NCBI GenBank assembly: GCA_000827265.1
Contig: KN834864.1
Location: forward strand, 1-26,331
Direction of reading: 5' to 3'
Length of the DNA stretch: 26,331 bases
Source: Collybiopsis luxurians FD-317 M1
Lineage: Eukaryota; Basidiomycota; Agaricomycetes; Agaricales; Omphalotaceae
Shown here: in pieces, positions 1 through 11,075 of the stretch
Layout of the letters: each line of letters opens with the position of its first letter
Numbering within the stretch: position 1 is the first letter of the stretch
The notes under the pieces: generated by a model
Told to the model about the DNA's origin: nothing
What the model saw: only the letters and a program-made list of their open reading frames with translations
Databases searched by the model: none
Position numbers and translations under genes: made by a program

Positions 1-385
1 CGCAATGGTGCAGATTCCGCCATACTCCATCTTTGCAAACATTGCATTGAGCTTTTTTCGCTCCATTGAAAACATGTATGGTCCAAGCTGTGTCTGGAAG
101 TAAGCGATGCAGCTCAGAAAGAGACCAGGAAGGACGAACTTGTGGAATCTAAATCGGGCATCTTCCAGTGCCAGATCCCGAGGTTCAAATGATGGAATGG
201 AAATTAAGTTAATAATATGTTAAGAACGGTTCAAATTTCAATCGATGAAGAATTTGGAAATTTATAATTGGAGTTCATGCTAATAGGAGCTTTAAGTTAC
301 AAGTAAAACAGGCGCTTTGGACAATCGGGTGTCTTGCCGATGGAATCCGAGATAAAGGCGGCTTGATCGCCAGGATCAGTCCCAT
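1..385 (-). CDS. possible unidentified gene running off the left edge (partial)
   Basis: A minus-strand frame stays open from the window edge to beyond position 180. It has coding-like composition, including a hydrophobic stretch (FVLPGLFLSCIAYF) followed by a charged MERKK segment. One model that keeps frame starts at an ATG at 385 and joins 385-301 to 161-1, with a GTAACT donor and a weak GGAAG acceptor in an AT-rich intron. The start would lie only 28 bp beyond the stop of the neighbouring membrane protein gene, so these may instead be misread or decayed 3' exons of that gene. I do not recognise the product, and most of the gene would lie outside the window. Confidence 0.28.
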
Positions 386-412
386 GAATTTAAAAACAAT
401 TGTAAAGAAGGG

Positions 413-1898
413 CTACCTGTGTACATCGCAAATTGCGAGACATATTGGTATACAAGTCACGAGGATGGAACAAAGGTTCCACCACCCCTTAGTGGTCGTG
501 AAAAACTCGGAGGACCAAGCGGCAAAATGAATACCGCCGAACATCACTGCTGCACTGTATGCGATGAGTTTATCCTTTGCATTTGTTGGTTCCAGAGAGG
601 GAGTTCGCTCAAAAGAAGATATCCTCTCAGGATTGGATTGGATATCGTCGCCCTCCTCGAAATTGATCACAATCCCAATAGCAGCCATGGGGGCCGTAAT
701 GAACCAGAAAATACACCATAGCATTCCGTATGTCCTATACTTGTCAACAATGGCCTGTAGACCATTACACAAGCCTTTTTGGAGCCCGCTCCAACCAGAG
801 GATTCTCGGGCATCTGAATTTTCCTGAATAGGGGTGGTTGATTGGTCCATAGCGTTTTTGGATATAGTTTGCCGCTGAATCCGAATGCAGCATTCGATTC
901 CCTGAGGCTTGCTCCACCAAAAAAAAATAATCAGAACATTCATCGCCGCAAAAGCGAGAGTCATGATTTCCAGTTTCGTCGCAGGTAAATTCCTGACCCA
1001 TCGGGCAGAGAGTTGGACGACAAACCACGTTGTTTGACCGACCGCAACCAACTTGGCGAAGCCGTCACTGTGACTTCGATCTTTGACCTCACGTTCCGAC
1101 ATCCCACCTATGATCTTGATGTGAGCGGCAAAGGAACGATCATCAATTCTCGTGACTTCGTCAGTGAGGTGGTCAGAAGTAGAGTCGGTAGGTCTAGAGG
1201 CCGAAATATGATCTTCAAGCTTCACCTCGGTATACCTACCGAATTCGAGATTAGAGTCAGTATGCCAGATGCTAGTATCCAGTTGGACATAGGTGTCATC
1301 ATTGTGACTGGGTACAGAATCCTCGGACGAATCCCCAACGTCAGTAGTACCATGCCTCGGCTCGTGAAAGCTTTCCAAGATGCACTGTGTCGCTTCTGAT
1401 GAAGGGACAAATCGTAGAACAGAAACAAATTTCTTGCCCTCGTAGAGTGCAAAGCCTCCCATCAGTGCAAAGAAAGCATGAGACATGGTCCATCCTTGGT
1501 CTCTATACCCTACCTTGATGGTAAACAATGCAGTTCAGATACATTTAGGGAGTATACATACGCTTTGCAAGCTTCCTGGCTGCAAACCATTGTCGAGCCG
1601 CCCATAAAACAAAAAGTTCTGGCGCAATAAGAGCGATTATCATCAGCCGTACCTTGCGCCGTACGACTTTCCAGGAGCTTTCTCCAGGTCCGGGCACGTT
1701 TGGGTGGACGGAGACCCAAGTGCAAGCAATGAGGACACTGACACAGCTCCAAATAATTTGAAGTAAAGTGCGACAATTGTTTAGGTCATTGCACGAACTG
1801 GAGCTTTCCAACATTAAGGAAGCATTGCCGACTTCCTCAGGTATAACACCAGATGGTACGACCAAATCACGGAGGTGATTTACGGATGGAAGAATCAT
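413..1898 (-). CDS. multi-pass membrane protein, uncharacterised family, paralogue 1 (short C-terminus)
   Basis: Two exons, 1898-1562 and 1509-413, joined over a 52-bp intron with a GTATGT donor and TAG acceptor, give about 477 residues. The start ATG aligns with the MIIPS starts of the two paralogues; a longer upstream frame lacks an ATG. Exon 1 carries the family block CRTLLQIIWSCVSVL, the ACTWVSVHPNVPGP stretch and a second helix ending LWAARQWFAARKLAK. Exon 2 carries GWTMSHAFFALMGGFALYE, a variable acidic linker, then DRSFAAH, KDRSHSDGFAKLVAVGQTTW and WWSKPQG. The later ERISSFER and AAVMFGGIH blocks are present. It stops shortly after VTCIPICL, so it lacks the last membrane segment and the closing FIPHI motif of its paralogues. 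It is probably a membrane protein; the function is unknown. Confidence 0.8.
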
Positions 1899-2836
1899 GT
1901 TCAGGCAAAGGAATGACCAGTACCAGGAGCTATGTTGGGGAGGGAATGAAGTGAATGGAGTTCGCACTACCAGCACAGTTTAAAACTTGTTTGAGATGCT
2001 GAGGGCTATGATAAGATGATGCAGTATTATCGGAGCGCCGAAAGAACATATCCCACCGCACTTGCACGCCACATCTCAGGAAGCTCAGTTGAGCGTGGAG
2101 GTAGAATTCTTCCGTCTAATAGCATTCAATAATTTCAATCGGTTCCCAGAGGGGATCTGCAGATGCCAAGATAAAGTTATGAAGAATGACGATTATCACC
2201 GCTAATCAGCCTCGACGCTCGCAAGATGGGAATGATCATAAGTCTGGAGGTGTTTGCTCCCCAGCTTTAGCCGTTTCGCACTGATCTGTTCGCACTTAAG
2301 TACTGACAGTGATAAAATTTTGCATCAGAGTCCCTCCGCCTCGACATTGTCGGCGAGCCCAGGCCATCACTTTCAAATTCCATAAGAAAGTGCGACAGTC
2401 TGGCAAGAAAAACTTTTCCAGAGCTATGGGGACGTCGTAAGTCTCGAATGCGGGAGAGGGGAAACCTTGCCCGCGTATGTCTCTATTCGTTGTAGGATCT
2501 GAAATGGGATGTAAGTTTCTCAAAGAGAGATCATGACTGATATGGCAATTAAAATACTAATAGGCGCTAGCCGAAACCGTCGCCGACGGTATATAGCTGC
2601 AGGCTTCTGTTCTGGAACAGGGCATCTACCGTGACGAAGCTAGTTAGATTTTAATCGCAGAGATTGTTTTAATAGCTTTATTCCTGCGACTTCCGCAGGA
2701 TTTTACTCCAAGTAGATAGTGAAAAGGATTCAGATCCTTATGAAAGCAGCTATATTAAAGAGCCAAGTCGTGAATACCTATAGCGTATCGTGGTGAAGGG
2801 CAGACAAATGAAGGAAAAATTACCAATGAGAAATCT
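1899..2836. other. intergenic region with possible unassigned spliced transcript
   Basis: This gap lies upstream of paralogue 1 and downstream of paralogue 2, both on the minus strand, so it should hold the paralogue 1 promoter. On the plus strand there are two strong GTAAGT donors, near 2439 and 2513. Each is followed by an AG acceptor, near 2494 and 2564, which would give introns of about 55 bp. A frame can be threaded through the three pieces from about 2330 to 2637. The product would be short and resembles nothing I know, so I do not call it a gene. Confidence 0.2.
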
Positions 2837-4628
2837 CTAGATATGGGGAATGAAATTGGTCCACTGAACAGCTTCAAACGCAGCAGAAGGTAAATCTCTC
2901 AGTGCCAGAAAAGATTGAACAATGAGAGAAAGTCGAGCGAGGATGTATAGGTGAACCAGAACGCTCCCACCTAATCTAAGGCAAAACTTCCACGGTTTTG
3001 ATATGCCAGCGGTGACAACAAAAAAGACCAGACATATCGGGATGCAAGTTACAAGAAGCGAACAGACCCTCCACAGCACCTCCTCAGTGGTGCTGGGGTA
3101 TTTGGATGCCCAAGCGGCGCAGTGAATACCGCCAAACATTACCGCTGCGCTGTACGCAATAATTTTGTCATCTGCATCCCTTGGCTCCAAAGCGATAGTA
3201 CGCTCAAAAGACGACACCCTCTCGGATGGAATCTTGTCCAGGTCTTCTATTACATGAATGAAGATTGTATCATTGACGGCGGAGAAGGGTGCTAGGATGA
3301 TCCAGCCAATAACGAGGAGAGTGAAATGTGGCATGCCAATTTTGCGATAGTCTTTCCCAAAGAATTTGCATACCGTATGTAAACCATGGCGCAACCTTTT
3401 ATGAAGCCACCGACCTTCTGAACTTTCTTGCATGGGAGTGACCGGTCGATCTGTAGCGTCTTTGGATGTGGTTTCCCATTTCTGCTCTTCGTTATGCTGA
3501 GTGGCAACCAGCGCCTGGTCTGTCCCACTTCCCCTATCTTCCTTCCGAGGGATACCCACATGACATTCCACTCCCTGAGGCTTGTCCCACCAGAAATAAT
3601 ATATCAGGACGTTCATCGCCGCGAAAGCGAGAGTCATGATCTCGAGCTCCGTGACAGGCAACCCCTCTACCCATCTGGCAAGTAGCTGAACAACGAACCA
3701 GGTTGTCTGACCAACTGCGACAAACTTGGCGAAGCCATCGCTGTGACCGCGATCCTTGACGTGGTGTTCCGACATCCTACCAATGACATCGACATGGGCA
3801 GCGAATGAACGTTCATTGGATGCATCTTCGGATAAGACGCGGACCCCAGATATCATTTCGGATATCTCAAGTGCAGCGGACCATGAGAACGAGACGCCAG
3901 CCGATAACTTCACATTCGAGATCGGGACGCCGGTACCGAGACGCCCGCCCGCTCTGAGCGTCAGTGTACGGGAATGTCGCTTGACATCATTGTTGGGAGA
4001 AATAGAAACCCCAGTATCACGCTCAATGTCAGCTTTGTCGTCATCGTTATCATCGTGAACAGAGGCAGCACCCTCCTTGACGTCAGAGCGGCCCTCGATT
4101 TTCTTCAGTTTGTCCAAAATACAGTCTATGGCTTCCTCAGAAGGAATGAAACGTAGAACAGAAACACATTTCTTGTCCTCGTAAAGAGCAAAGCCTCCCA
4201 TAAGCGCAAAGAAAGCGTGCGTCCTGGTCCATCCTTGCTCCCTATATCCTTTGTCCAAATGTAAGCAATACAGTCACAGATTTATGGTACACGACACACT
4301 AACGCTTCGCAAGTTTCCTGGCTGCGAACCATTGGCGAGCCGCCCACAGCACAACCAGCTCTGGCGCAATAAGAGCAATCATCATCAACCCAATCTTGCG
4401 CCGTAAAATTTTCCAAAAGCCTTCATCAGGCCCGGGCACATTTGGGTGGACAGAGACCCAAGTACAAGCGACGAGGACACTGACGCAGCTCCAAATGATT
4501 TGAAGCAAAGTCCGACATTTGTCTATATCTTTACACTGCGAACTGGCAGCCGACAAGGTCGCTTCTACACCTGTAGTGCTGGACCGTGCTGCCAAATCTC
4601 GAAGTAGTTCTGTAGAGGGGATAATCAT
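2837..4628 (-). CDS. multi-pass membrane protein, uncharacterised family, paralogue 2
   Basis: Two exons, 4628-4304 and 4248-2837, flank a 55-bp intron (GTTAGT donor, AAAG acceptor), giving about 578 residues. The intron sits at the same codon as in the other two copies: KLAK, then a split Arg codon, then YREQGWT. The protein has two helices in exon 1 and GWTRTHAFFALMGGFALYE at the start of exon 2. A long acidic and serine-rich linker comes next, then the conserved DRGHSDGFAKFVAVGQTTW to YFWWDKPQGVEC core, and further helices including AAVMFGGIHCAAWASKYP. It ends AVQWTNFIPHI. Family resemblance is to a widespread fungal membrane protein group with a QTTWF and WWxKP core, for which I know no function. 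It looks intact. It lies on the same strand as paralogue 1, consistent with tandem duplication. Confidence 0.86.
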
Positions 4629-5279
4629 GGAGAAAAGTGGAAAACGGAAAGTGTGAAGGAAATTTACACAAGTTAAATCTTAAAAGCATTTTGAATATCG
4701 CGGCACGAACAGAGCGTGCCCGGATAAAATCATATTCCATCCAGGGTTTATGTTAAATCTCAGCGCACTTGAAGTTCAGGCGTTTCGCCTCGCCTCAGAT
4801 TCTTCCCGAAAGCTCCCCTGACAAACCTAAGCGCTGGTGCTAGAAATCGTCCGTCCGTAGAGATTCGGACCCTAGATAACCATTGCATTCAAATGCAGCG
4901 ATTCCACTCGAACCCCAAAGATGAAAACATAAAGTTATCGAAAATGCAGGCTGTCACCGACTGTAACCTTTAGCGCTCAGCTAGATGGGAAACGTAACAC
5001 AAAATCTGGAAAGATGGGAGTGATTGCAAATTTAGATGTGTCAACGAAGCGCGCACCGCAACTCAAATTTGTCCAGCTGCAATCAGTTTCGAATATGCTC
5101 CCCCGACCTTTTCGAAGCTTTAGTACGAATGGTGATAAAGAGCTTGAAGTAGGATCCGTTGGTCAAGGAACTTTCGAGCCCTAATCGATCACGGTGTTCA
5201 ATAATAATATTAGTTAAACGAAGTCCACGAGCCAATATATCCGAGATCCATTCCTCCAGCGACCGTCCGATCCTACTCA
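4629..5279. other. intergenic region, no gene seen
   Basis: This gap lies between the start of paralogue 2 and the 3' end of ALG5, both on the minus strand. It should contain the paralogue 2 promoter and the ALG5 3' untranslated region. Reading frames here are short and have no coding character. I see no repeat, element or RNA gene. Confidence 0.5.
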
Positions 5280-6620
5280 TCACTCGCTCTTGACCTTTCT
5301 CCTCTCCTTCCCCGCCCTCTTCTCTTCCTTCCCAACGCCCCACCTTCCCAACAACAAATTCCCCCGTATCACACCCAAATCTCTTAACATTCCCAAACTC
5401 GCCTGGATGACATTCAACTTGCTCCCTCCAACTTCATGCCACTCGACGTCCACCTCCCTCACCGGAATCGACTGCTCCTTCGCAAGGAGCAAGAGCTCAA
5501 CGTCAAACATCCACGAAGGAATATGTTGATATGGGAATAACCGACGTGCGGCAGGACGGGAGAACAATTTGAATCCGCATTGGGTATCACGGATATGTCC
5601 CACACCAGCGAGGAGGAGAAGGGTGTGTAAAGATCGCATGAGCAGGTTTCGGATGAAAGAACGCTGTTGAGGTAAAGTGTACGAATTAGCGTGGGGTACT
5701 AGATGACATAAATAATGAAACGAGCGGACATACCTTGACCACGGCTTCCGTCTGAACCATATGAGCCCGACTCCCGACCACTACCCCCTCCCCAGCATCA
5801 TCACCACCAGTCAACTCTTCCATCGCATCCCAAAGACGTTCGAGGTCCTGGAACCGACTAGCCCCATCCGCATCGACCATGAGCAACTGCTTTCCACCGC
5901 CAAACAACATCCCATGTCTAACCGCTGCCCCTTTACCCTGATTCTTCTCCATAGTCACGACCTTGATATCGATGTCCGGATACTTGGTCTTTGCCAAGTT
6001 CAGAGACAGTCCAGTCGTATCGTCGGCTGACCCGTCATCGACGATAAGGATTTCGAATGTCCTTTGGCGTAGTTTTGACTTGCCGTTACCGTTGTTGTTG
6101 TTCTTTTGAGTATCCTTCTTCCGCTGCTCGTTTACGCTAGCCAAATGGCTAATAGTCTGTTCCAGCATGATAGGCAGCCTCTCCGTCTCGTTGTACGCTG
6201 GTATCACCACCGTTAAATCTACCACCGCGGGGTCATCTAACCGCGTCAAAGGAAGGGGCTTTTTGGGAGATTTTTTTGAACGGTAAAACGTTTCGGATTC
6301 TCGGGTGATTATGGGCTCTGGAGACCACATGAGCAATAGTAGATATATCTGCGTAATTCGTAGGCAAAGATTAGTTCACTGGAAATACAGAGAGCATCCA
6401 GCCGGGAAGGTCAGAAAATTTCAAGTCCCAATGTTTTCGTCAACACTTTAACGCGAACGTCCTCGAAAGAAAACGGCTCAAAGTTCGAAGAACAAGGATG
6501 ATAACGGAGTTTTCTCATCCTGAACAGTAAAACTGAACAAAAGCTCACCGATGCAAGCCCGGCAACTACCACCACCAAAGCTCCATAAAGGAGCGTCGTG
6601 GTATTCAAACCCAGGTCCAT
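5280..6620 (-). CDS. ALG5: dolichyl-phosphate beta-glucosyltransferase
   Basis: Three exons, 6620-6549, 6348-5734 and 5663-5280, have GTGAGC and GTATGT donors and CAG acceptors. All junctions are in phase and give about 356 residues. The enzyme transfers glucose from UDP-glucose to dolichyl phosphate at the ER membrane; dolichyl-P-glucose then feeds lipid-linked oligosaccharide assembly for N-glycosylation. Visible support: an N-terminal membrane anchor (about residues 8-31), the GT2 fold opening TVVIPAYNETERLP (about 70-83), ILIVDDGSADDT (about 124-135), the metal-binding DADGA (183-187), and the family signature IRDTQCGFKLFSR in exon 3. Length is close to that of yeast Alg5. An Asn/Lys-rich loop around residues 100-118 looks lineage specific. 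The gene sits between two copies of the membrane protein family with no evident functional link. Confidence 0.95.
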
Positions 6621-7040
6621 TTACCAAAGAAAAGACAATTTACAAGGGAATTTCTCTGCGAATTTACGGCGATTTCATGCGCCGAAGCAGCTTTAACGAA
6701 CGATTGGCCGCGAAAAGGGCGCGTCCTGGCTCAGCAGGAGTATGGTGGAGCAGAGGAAAGAAGTGGTATAGGTGCAAATATGAGAGGCATCGCCGTGACT
6801 GCCACGAAACAGGAACCGTGAGAAACACGGGACTGGCGCGTCCCATTCAAATATTTACGTGGAACGCGTTCAAGATGCCCATTTGCCCAAAATGTGGACA
6901 CGACGGTCGCGTTCTAGAGGACGTTAGATATTTTGGATGTACGCGAAATAACCTTTCCCGCAAGATTATATATTCAACATTTTCCTATAAATACGAATTT
7001 TTATCTCTTTTTCTGAATATTTCACGATGGTGAAGCACAA
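6621..7040. other. ALG5 upstream region with an unsupported long frame
   Basis: This is the likely ALG5 promoter and the space before the 3' end of the next tentative gene. A plus-strand frame runs from an ATG at 6551 to 7033 (160 codons), overlapping the antisense side of ALG5 exon 1. It is basic, has no recognisable domain, and its only suggestive feature is a single CPKCGHDG motif. I treat it as probably non-coding. The end of the interval, near 6960-7020, is AT-rich. Confidence 0.35.
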
Positions 7041-7541
7041 TTATTTATTTGAGCTCACAATTCGTCCAGAATTCAGCTCAAAAGCTCGCCCAGGATCTGA
7101 GGAGTTCATAACGGGCCCAGAGCTCGGCTGAACCGTGGTATGTCTTGCGGCCTGAGCTTCTGCATCCCGATTTGAAGACCAGGATAAATCGCTTTGTTGT
7201 GCGGCGGACCTAGCGGGACGTCCACTTCCATCTTGAGCTGAAATCGCCTCCTGTGAAGCTCGTTGAGGCTTTGGATTGCAGCAGCTGCAAGTTCCACAAA
7301 ACCCGGAAGGGGGAACTGCGTAGGAATGTATCAGTTTATGTCAGAGAGAGGAAACGCGGTTTGTTATGTCGGCAAGAAGGTACAACATATCTAGTTGAGA
7401 TTACTTACGGGGATCTATAAATGCACAAGTGATGTAGCTCGTTCGTTAGCAAATGTTATCCCAGAAAAAAATAAATAACAGCCTACTAAAACAGCAACAA
7501 GTAAGGCACAACATGATAAGCTCGCCCAAACCGTCAGACAT
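7041..7541 (-). CDS. tentative small Cys-rich membrane-associated protein
   Basis: Proposed exons are a first exon from an ATG at 7541 (donor uncertain), a 29-nt exon 7437-7409, and a last exon 7315-7041. Support comes from a perfect CTAAC branch site just before 7437, a consensus GTAAGT donor after 7409, a CGCAG acceptor before 7315, and matching phases for the last two exons. The predicted protein starts MSDGLGELIMLCLTCCC and contains a second Cys cluster, FCGTCSCCNP. It ends with a polar tail of about 75 residues rich in Ser, Gln, Ala and Arg. Cys clusters next to a hydrophobic start suggest a palmitoylated membrane protein, but that is inference. The last exon is also open in a second frame ending near 7106, so the model is uncertain. 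Confidence 0.4.
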
Positions 7542-8625
7542 TTCGATCGGGGGGAAAACTTCAGTCAAGTGCTAGTGAGAACAGAGGCTTTTTTGGTAAG
7601 AAAGTGGTTCTCGAATCTGCGACAGCGAGTACGTCGATGGAGTGCGGAGAACTAGCGTCTGCTCCGTAATGAAGCAGGTGTTGGTGAATCCAGACGAGAG
7701 ATAAGACCTCATATCTGCATAGCGAGAATTTAAACCAAAATCCCCTCCATAGAATGGTTTCGGCGAACTCACCCCTCTATGGCAGCAGACGAACGAGCGA
7801 TGATCCCAGATTGAGGGTAGAACGTGACCGTATCACCATTGCGCTGCAAGTCCTACCCGAGAACAGAAGAGAAAATGTTGGTGAATCACAATCATGATCA
7901 GTCTTTTCTCCGAAATAAACTATCAGCGCAACTCGAACTCGACTTTGACCGGACAATGGCAGGTACTGCACAGCCTTTTCTGTGACCTGAACAGCTTTGC
8001 TTTTCCGATGTTGAATAGAACCTTCAGGCTTCAACAGCTTTTACGAGTCAAAGCAGGGTCAAATAATACGAACGAGCGATTTTTTTGGCATTCCCCTTAC
8101 TACCGAGTCGCAGACAGTTTCGGTGTTGGTTGACCGTTATGTTGATGTTTATGAGTGATCAATCGCCACTCCTGTCGCTAGGACGGCTCCTTTGGACAGG
8201 GTGTATATGGATTCACAGGAAGCTAAATGTCAAGTGACGGGAGTCTTTGGGATGCCGGTGCAATCAGAAATGGATGGTTCTTGCGGAGCTGTGCTGATAG
8301 AAAGAAGAGTAGCAGAGACCAGTGACGAGTTGGTTACGCATACATCTCTTGAGAAACTCAGTCTTCTGTCTTCAGCACTCCGCTGGGATCGTGAACTCTA
8401 AGACCACTGTATAATGATTTTGATAGTTCTCATAGCTTTATATCTGTGCCACTTGGGCTACCGACTTAGAATTGAATTCAACCAATACAAAATGGGGTGG
8501 GTGAATTTTGCACGTCCGTTGCGCGAGACGCGTGCACGCACCTAGTCCGAGCATGTCGGTACGTGCCCTTTTACTTTAACTACCTTGACCCCTCAGCATT
8601 ATCCACTGCTCTAGCTAGAGTGGGG
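7542..8625. other. intergenic region, no convincing gene
   Basis: This is a divergent gap between the tentative small gene on the minus strand and paralogue 3 on the plus strand, so it should hold both promoters. Open frames of 66-85 codons on either strand (for example around 7777-8034 and 8192-8401) lack recognisable motifs and, for 8192, an ATG start. The frame that includes paralogue 3 extends upstream to 8497, but conservation with the paralogues begins only at the ATG at 8626. Confidence 0.4.
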
Positions 8626-10266
8626 ATGATTATTCCATCGGTACCTAACCTTCAAGAGTTGGTAGTACGGTCCGATAATTCAACTGCAGGGGCGAGCAAT
8701 TCATCCTCGTCAGACTCCAGCTCGTGTAACGACATAAATAATTGCCGTACCTTGCTTCAAATCATTTGGAGTTGTGTTAGCGTGCTCATTGCTTGTACTT
8801 GGGCTTCGGTCCACCCCAATGTACCTGCACCTGATGAAGGTTCAAAAAAAGTGTTCCGGAGGAAGATAGGGTTGATGATTATGGCTCTCATTGCGCCGGA
8901 GATGTTAGTACTGTGGGCGGCTCGGCAGTGGTTTGCAGCAAAAAAACTTTCAAAAGGTGTGTCTCTGCTATTGTTCGAAGCATAATGATCGCCACGGTAC
9001 TGACACTTCAAGCCAGGGTATAAGGGATGGACTAGGACACATTCTTTTTTCGCGCTTATGGGAGGTGTTGCTCTATATGAGCGCGAAAAATTCATTTCGG
9101 TGTTACGATTCATTCCTCCGGACTCAGGTCAACGACAAATCTTCTTGGAAAGCATCCGCAGCTCTGGAAAAATTCAATCCAGTCACGCGTCCAGCACCAA
9201 TTACGCTGTCAAAGTGAAAAATCATACCAATACAAGGTTTGACGATCGCTCATTTGCAGCCCATGCCAAGTCCATTTCCAGGATGAAGGCACACGAAATC
9301 AAGGATCGCAGCCACAGCGACTGGTTTGGAAAGCTGGTGGCTGTTGGACAAACATCCTGGTTCATCGTTCAACTACTAGCTCGATGGATTGAGGGCTTGC
9401 CCGTTACAGCGCTCGAGGTTATGACTCTTGCCTTTGCGGCAATGAACATCTTGATATACTTTTTCTGGTGGGACAAGCCCCAGGAGATTGGATATCATAT
9501 TCATGTCCAGAGGATAGCTTCACGAACGAGGGCTAACAGAGAAAGAATAGTTGAACGGGCTGACTCGGATGATGACGATCCTCCAGATATACCTGTCCTA
9601 CCAAATTCAGGTCCGTGGATATTTTTGGCTTGGAATTGGCTTCGAGAAACTTTCAAAAATTCAATACGGAGCTTGGGCAGAAAAATACATGGGTGGTGGT
9701 CAAACTACTTCGGCAGAAACTTTACCGGAAATACCCTGGTCGACGCAGTACTCAACATTGCCCTGGTAATCTATTACATTATCTGGGGGCCCTTCAATGC
9801 TCTCATGAATTCGTTCATCATTCGGGAGGAGGATGAACTCTTACTCGAGTTTCCATCGGAGAGGGTTCGCTCCTTTGAGCGCATTCCCGGATTAGAACCA
9901 ACGAATGCAATGGATAAATGCGTAGCATATGGTGCGGCGGTGATGTTTGGTGCTATTCACTGCGCTGGTTGGGCATCCCAGTTCCCTGATACCATTGAGG
10001 AATGGCTCTGGAGGTACAGCTCGCTTGTTGTGACTGGAATACCCATTTATTTGGCCTTTGTTAATGTGGTTCACTACATGGTTGACGCTAAATCACGCTC
10101 CAGGTGGTGGTTTACCTTACTTCGTTGGATTTACCTATTTGCAGTTCCAACATACATAATTGCTCGACTCGCTCTCATTATTCAGGCATTTCTGACACTG
10201 CGGAACTTGTCTCCTGACACATTTAAAGCAGTTCAATGGACAACCTTCATTCCGCATATTTACTAG
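8626..10266 (+). CDS. multi-pass membrane protein, uncharacterised family, paralogue 3
   Basis: Two exons, 8626-8956 and 9017-10266, have a 60-bp intron (GTGTGT donor, CAG acceptor) at the same position and phase as the paralogues, giving about 526 residues. The start ATG opens MIIPSVPNLQELVV, matching the other copies. Exon 1 has a Ser-rich patch and the NNCRTLLQIIWSCVSVL helix. Exon 2 has GWTRTHSFFALMGGVALYE, then DRSFAAHAK, KDRSHSDWFGKLVAVGQTSW, LEVMTLAFAAMN and FFWWDKPQ. An acidic DSDDDDPPD linker and further helices follow. It ends IIARLALIIQAFLTLRN and WTTFIPHIY. The linker between QTSW core and ERVRSFER differs most from the other two. It is on the opposite strand from copies 1 and 2, with ALG5 and the tentative small gene between. 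Function unknown. Confidence 0.87.
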
Positions 10267-10483
10267 CCCTAATCATGAATTGTTGCTTTAGTACCATATT
10301 GTATGTATCTATAGTTCTGCCTCTCTCATTTGTAAACAGTTCCGAAAGCTTTGAATCTCAGTAGGCATAGATCGGATTTGGAAGTATTTCCCCATCGAGC
10401 AGAATTTCTATCACAAGTAAAAGAGAGTGAAGATGCTACACTCTACAATCGGACAGAGGATGAAGGCAAAATTTCCGTAAGAC
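10267..10483. other. 3' flank of paralogue 3
   Basis: Probable 3' untranslated and intergenic sequence after paralogue 3; no coding frame or element seen. It leads into the tentative minus-strand spliced gene that converges on it. Confidence 0.4.
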
Positions 10484-10958
10484 TTAGTGTTTAGATTCCT
10501 CAAATGTAATGCAGGTTTGATGCCGGCAGAATTTGGGCAGAATGTCATCGGGGAGTGTGAGCAGAGCTTTTATGTAATCCTCGAATTCCAGTCTCTGCGC
10601 CATTTGGTCTTTCTTCCTTCCGTATCACGTTGAGGTTAAGGGAGTGAGGCAGTCTGATTGAGGAGATCGAGGATAAGAGGGAAAAGCTGAGCTGCCCACC
10701 TACTTACTCAAAATATGTCCTGTATATTGCGTCGAGGCATCTCTTTTGCAGTAGGTATTCACCAAAACCTACGATACAAGACGATTAGACGTAGATTAGT
10801 ACTCACCGTCCTCGAGGCGAAGATGAGAAAAAGATGGGTAGGCGCATTCAAAAATGAAAGGCTGTACCGGAGCGATGCTGCAAGACTACACACAAGCGAT
10901 ACCCTTTCTGAGTACTGCTTCTTTTCCCATCCTTTTCCCGAGTTTGGATTTTCGCCAT
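10484..10958 (-). CDS. tentative small spliced gene, unidentified
   Basis: Minus-strand splice signals suggest a real transcript. There is a GTGAGT donor at 10807 paired with a CGTAG acceptor, a 38-bp intron containing ACTAAT-type branch motifs. There is also a GTAAGT donor near 10707, with candidate acceptors near 10654 and at the end of GGCGCAGAG. An ATG at 10958 opens MAKIQTREKDGK. One frame through the first intron reads AYPSFSHLRLEDGFGEYLLQ and RCLDAIYRTYFE. The final part may read ALLTLPDDILPKF before a TAA ending at 10484. The first intron and the frame across the last junction are not settled. The start lies about 117 bp from the divergent PAQR gene, suggesting a shared promoter. I recognise no family. 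Confidence 0.3.
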
Positions 10959-11075
10959 CTCAATGTTGCGATAAAGTTAGATTGATAGATCGAGATAGAC
11001 GCCCGGAAACGACAAGATTAGCGCTCAATTCTTCCCGTTGAGACGCGTAAAACACTCTGGTCCAGTCCTCTTTTC

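Noticed and set aside
765..1399. Overlapping frames of 87-128 codons across paralogue 1
   Set aside because: They are shadows of the paralogue 1 coding sequence in other frames; only the paralogue frame is conserved.
5083..5343. Minus-strand frame past the ALG5 stop
   Set aside because: It overlaps the ALG5 3' end in another frame; the ALG5 frame ends normally at 5280 and the extension has low-complexity Glu/Gly composition.
6551..7033. 160-codon plus-strand frame with a CPKCGHDG motif
   Set aside because: It overlaps the start of ALG5 on the other strand, has no recognisable domain, only half a zinc-binding pattern, and a composition unlike the real genes. It may be chance.
8192..8401. 69-codon plus-strand frame
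   Set aside because: It opens with TTG rather than ATG and has no motif or splice context.
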